DNA of 7,402 bases from Acidimicrobiia bacterium (lineage in GTDB: Bacteria; Actinomycetota; Acidimicrobiia; Spongiisociales; ZC4RG35): NCBI GenBank assembly GCA_029865445.1, contig JAOUGY010000184.1, forward strand, positions 1-7,402, in the 5' to 3' direction. The notes under the pieces are model-generated. The model saw nothing but the letters and a program-made list of their open reading frames with translations. It was not told the DNA's origin and searched no databases. Positions 5,219 to 7,402 of this stretch are shown in pieces. The translations under genes were made by a program, and so were the position numbers. Numbering within the stretch: the stretch's first letter is position 1; every line of letters starts with the position of its first letter.

Positions 5219-6010
5219 TCACGCCGGTGGTCCGGCCTCGACCATGCCGCGAACGTCCTCCAACCCGGCACCCGGATAGGGCCCTACCTGATACCACGTG
5301 ACTCCCGCCGCCTCGAGCGCCTCGAGGTCGGCGTCGGGGCCGCCGCCGACGGTTACATCGAGGTCATCTCTCCCCGTCAGCCCTACGATCTCGGCGATCA
5401 CCGCAGGATCGAGGGCCGCGCCGTCCGCGGCGATCGGAAACACCCCGTCGAAGCGACCGGCACGACGGAACGGCGCCCGGTTCGGCCACATTCCCGCCAC
5501 CCAGATCGGGATCCGTGGACGCTGAATGGGCGAAGGGGCGAACGAGGTCTCGACGACGGTGAAGTGATTGCCCCGGTACTCGAACGGCTCACCACTCCAC
5601 ATTCCGACGATCACCTCCAGACCCTCGTCCAGCAGGGAAGCCCGGTGATGTGGGTCTGTCGGTTCCCCGAACGTTCCGAACTCCTCGACTGGGGGGAAAC
5701 CCAACCCGACCCCGAGTATCAACCTCCCGCCCGACAGATGGTCGAGTGACACCGCTTGTCTCGCCAACACCCACGGCCGCCGTCTGGGCACCGGCGTGAC
5801 CATGGGGCCGATGACAATCCGGTCCGTCGCCTGTGCCACCGCCGCCAATTGGACCCACGGGTCCCCGACCGGCATGGCGTCGGCCACCACGATGTGGTCC
5901 CAGATGAAGAAGCCATCCCACCCGCAGCTTTCGGCTGCGACCGCCAATTCGACCACCACCCGGGGGTCGGCCAAGTCGCCGAAGTTCGGCAGGTTGATCG
6001 CGAATCTCAC
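5219..6010 (-). CDS. LLM class (luciferase-like) oxidoreductase, probably F420-dependent
   Basis: 263 residues, on the short side for this TIM-barrel family. It starts MRFAINLPNFGDLADPR, then AESCGWDGFFIWDHI (His39), IVIGPMVTPVPRRRPWVLARQAVSLDHLSGGRLILGVGLG in two adjoining parts (about residues 66-107), and later RIPIWVAGMWPNRAPFRRAGRFDGVFP. These are hallmarks of the bacterial luciferase-like family, and actinobacterial members mostly use reduced F420, although FMN cannot be excluded. Substrate unknown. The protein ends soon after the ITWYQVGPYPG-like strand (here VTWYQVGPYPG), so the barrel appears complete but compact. The start is GTG 6010, overlapping the TPR gene stop as GTGA, with GGAGGG three bases upstream. 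It is therefore the second gene of a coupled pair with the TPR protein; selD follows after 81 bp. Confidence 0.93.
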   Translation of the reverse strand: MRFAINLPNFGDLADPRVVVELAVAAESCGWDGFFIWDHIVVADAMPVGDPWVQLAAVAQATDRIVIGPMVTPVPRRRPWVLARQAVSLDHLSGGRLILGVGLGFPPVEEFGTFGEPTDPHHRASLLDEGLEVIVGMWSGEPFEYRGNHFTVVETSFAPSPIQRPRIPIWVAGMWPNRAPFRRAGRFDGVFPIAADGAALDPAVIAEIVGLTGRDDLDVTVGGGPDADLEALEAAGVTWYQVGPYPGAGLEDVRGMVEAGPPA

Positions 6011-7284
6011 AGTCCCTCCGCCAGTCTCAGGTCGTCACGAGAAGGACGTCGCGACAGCCGTTGTTCCAACAACTCTCTGGCGCGGCGACCGTTGCCCGCC
6101 TTCACCATTGCGTCGATCACAGTGTCCTCGACGACCTCCCGCTGGGCGCGGCTCCCGCCGAGGAACGGAATGTCGTCGTCCGGGACGTCGAGCAGCTGCG
6201 CCGCCGACTCGAACTCGCCGTTGGCATAGGCCCGGATCCCCCGGACAACCCTCACCATCGTCGGTGCCTGCGGACGTCCGTCCCCCCGCTCCGTCAACGC
6301 CGCCTCGAGCTCGGCCAGCCCCGCATCCGATCGTCCCCCGGCGAGTGCAAACGCCACATGCCAGTCTCCGTATCGGAATGTCGGGGTAGCGGCCATTGGG
6401 CCGGCGACCTCGACGAGTTCGTCCCAGGGGAGCCGGGATGGATCGAAACCTCTCAACATCAGACGCCACAGGAGGGTGGGAGCATCACTCATCGTTCCAG
6501 GACCGCCCACCGTGGGACTGATGGTTGCCCGATATCGGTCGAGGCTGCGCTCCCACTCCCCCAATCCCAGATCGTGGAGAGCAAGATGCCACGTGAAGTG
6601 GATGTGGAAGGGGCCGTGGTCATCGTGGAGGCCCATCCACGAGTCCAATTCGGACGAACCCTCCTCGTGGGCACCACGCTCGTAGTGGACATGAGCGACC
6701 GAGTGCATGGCGTCGGCGTTGTCGGGTCGCAACGAGAGCGACCGGCGGCCGAGTCGTTCCGCCTCGTCAAACAGCCCCGCTTCCTGGTGCACGAAGGCGC
6801 TCACGCCCAGAAAGGCCCAGTCATCCACCACTTCGCCACGTGCTGCGGCGAACATCGAAAGGGCACGCCGGCGGTCTTCGAGCCCTCCCCCACCGAAGTG
6901 CGAGGCGAGCATCACCTGCTCGAATGCCAGAACGTCCTGGGGATATCTCTCCAGGTGGGTACCAGCGGCATCGAGGGCGGGGGACACCGAGGCAAGGAAT
7001 GCGGTCGAGAGGAGACCCACATAACTCTGCTCACGGGGCGACATCGCTGCCCCGGTCGCGTGCGACAGCGCGGTCCTCGCCGCCTCGTGGTCCCCCCCGA
7101 AGTGCCGCCAAGCGGCCAGCGTGGCCCAGGCAAGACCGAAGTCCGGGTCGACTCGAGTGGCCTGCTCCAGAAGGGTGTCGGCTCCGCCGGACAACGCCAG
7201 GAAGCGGTCGAGACCGGCGTTGTAGGCGTCCGCTGCTTCGGCCACCTCGGTCCCGAGCCGGAACCCGTGTCTGTCAACGAGCAT
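6007..7284 (-). CDS. TPR-repeat protein, TTC38-like
   Basis: 425 residues, soluble, without signal peptide. It starts with DRHGFRLGT, then repeated helical hairpins of tetratricopeptide type, for example AYNAGLDRFLAL/TLLEQATRVDPDFGLAWATLA (residues 21-57), AGLFDEAERLGRRSLSLRPDNADAMHSVAHVHYE (about 168-201) and FHIHFTWHLALHDLGLGEWERSLDRY (about 226-251). Segments such as SPREQSYV, DAMHSVAHV, HLALHDLGLGEW and SDAPTLLWRLMLRG match what I know of TTC38 (tetratricopeptide repeat protein 38) and its bacterial relatives, whose function is unknown; the length (about 430-470 in the family) also fits. The start is ATG 7284, just before the family's DR(Y/H)G opening. There is no Shine-Dalgarno, and TACGCT lies seven bases upstream. 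The stop overlaps the LLM oxidoreductase start, so the two are made together. The TPR fold suggests protein-protein contact, perhaps scaffolding, but the partner is not evident. Confidence 0.88.
   Translation of the reverse strand: MLVDRHGFRLGTEVAEAADAYNAGLDRFLALSGGADTLLEQATRVDPDFGLAWATLAAWRHFGGDHEAARTALSHATGAAMSPREQSYVGLLSTAFLASVSPALDAAGTHLERYPQDVLAFEQVMLASHFGGGGLEDRRRALSMFAAARGEVVDDWAFLGVSAFVHQEAGLFDEAERLGRRSLSLRPDNADAMHSVAHVHYERGAHEEGSSELDSWMGLHDDHGPFHIHFTWHLALHDLGLGEWERSLDRYRATISPTVGGPGTMSDAPTLLWRLMLRGFDPSRLPWDELVEVAGPMAATPTFRYGDWHVAFALAGGRSDAGLAELEAALTERGDGRPQAPTMVRVVRGIRAYANGEFESAAQLLDVPDDDIPFLGGSRAQREVVEDTVIDAMVKAGNGRRARELLEQRLSRRPSRDDLRLAEGL
6014..6019 (-). promoter_or_regulatory. Ribosome binding site of the LLM oxidoreductase
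   Basis: GGAGGG lies three bases before GTG 6010, inside the 3' end of the TPR gene. It supports the GTGA-overlap start and translational coupling. Confidence 0.65.
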
Positions 7285-7291
7285 CCAATCG

Positions 7292-7297
7292 AGCGTA
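7292..7297 (-). promoter_or_regulatory. Candidate leaderless -10 (TACGCT) for the TPR-LLM unit
   Basis: TACGCT fits TANNNT and lies seven bases before ATG 7284. No purine-rich ribosome site lies between them. A proper -35 is not recognisable upstream. It would drive the TPR gene and the coupled LLM gene. Confidence 0.42.
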
Positions 7298-7402
7298 GCT
7301 GTGCTGCCGTCCGCAGCGGGATGACCCAGAGAATCCCAACGCGCCTTCCAACAACCCCTACGCGGAGGAAAACGCCGGTGCGGCCCCGTACCCGTGCGCC
7401 CA
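7298..7402. other. Window-edge region upstream of the TPR gene, possible start of a divergent gene
   Basis: No complete gene fits here. On the plus strand one frame is open from just after a TAG at 7296-7298 to the edge. From 7320 it reads DDPENPNAPSNNPYAEENAG, followed by more Ala/Pro, resembling the Asn/Pro-rich N-terminus of some actinobacterial membrane proteins, but it has no ATG, GTG or TTG start. An ATG at 7321 is one frame off and encodes an Arg/Thr/Pro-rich stretch. Either the frame is not coding or a single base is missing near 7329. Confidence 0.25.

Noticed and set aside
4430..5749. Long open plus-strand frame (439 codons) antisense to selD and the LLM gene
   Set aside because: Translation is His/Arg/Asp/Gly-rich with no recognisable motif, and both genes on the other strand are clearly real. 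It is a typical high-GC antisense frame.
1..7402. Insertion sequences, CRISPR arrays, prophage or attachment sites
   Set aside because: No direct-repeat arrays, transposase or integrase motifs or terminal inverted repeats were seen; the window looks like ordinary compact chromosome.

Overview
The window is high-GC, gene-dense bacterial DNA. An actinobacterium, probably of the Acidimicrobiia type, fits best. Supporting signs are an F420-type luciferase-like oxidoreductase, a lipoprotein with a long threonine-rich linker, a thioredoxin-like [2Fe-2S] ferredoxin, frequent GTG starts, and several genes that look leaderless. The assignment is an inference from gene style, not a database match.

Layout from left to right. 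(1) Positions 1-1488, minus strand: a secreted lipoprotein with a small beta-sandwich, cupredoxin-like domain, followed by a polytopic membrane protein that runs off the left edge. The two overlap by GTGA. (2) Positions 1584-2905, minus strand: a thioredoxin-like [2Fe-2S] ferredoxin followed by an alpha/beta hydrolase, also joined by GTGA. (3) Positions 2992-4224, plus strand: an FAD-dependent oxidoreductase of the DAO (glycine/D-amino-acid oxidase) fold, divergent from the ferredoxin and tail-to-tail with selD, overlapping it by 110 bp. (4) Positions 4115-5137, minus strand: selD, selenophosphate synthetase. (5) Positions 6007-7284 and 5219-6010, minus strand: a TTC38-like TPR protein and an LLM-class oxidoreductase, again joined by GTGA. 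The last 118 bases hold the TPR promoter region and perhaps the start of a divergent gene.

The main discovery is that selD is itself a selenoprotein gene. A naive reading starts it at a TTG at 5047 and loses the whole catalytic N-terminus. Reading upstream through one in-frame TGA (5093-5095) restores a perfect SelD N-terminus from ATG 5137, with selenocysteine at residue 15 where other SelD enzymes have the catalytic Cys/Sec. Directly after the TGA is an 8-bp hairpin, extendable by 3 bp beyond one mismatch, placed like a bacterial SECIS element. The host should therefore carry selA, selB and tRNA-Sec elsewhere, and selD expression should depend on its own product.

A second pattern is regulatory. 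Four genes that begin a transcription unit (lipoprotein, ferredoxin, selD, TPR protein) have a TANNNT hexamer 6-7 bases before the ATG and no clear Shine-Dalgarno. That is the geometry of leaderless promoters. The second gene of each of the three pairs starts with GTG in a GTGA overlap and has a purine-rich Shine-Dalgarno, the clearest being in front of the hydrolase and LLM genes.
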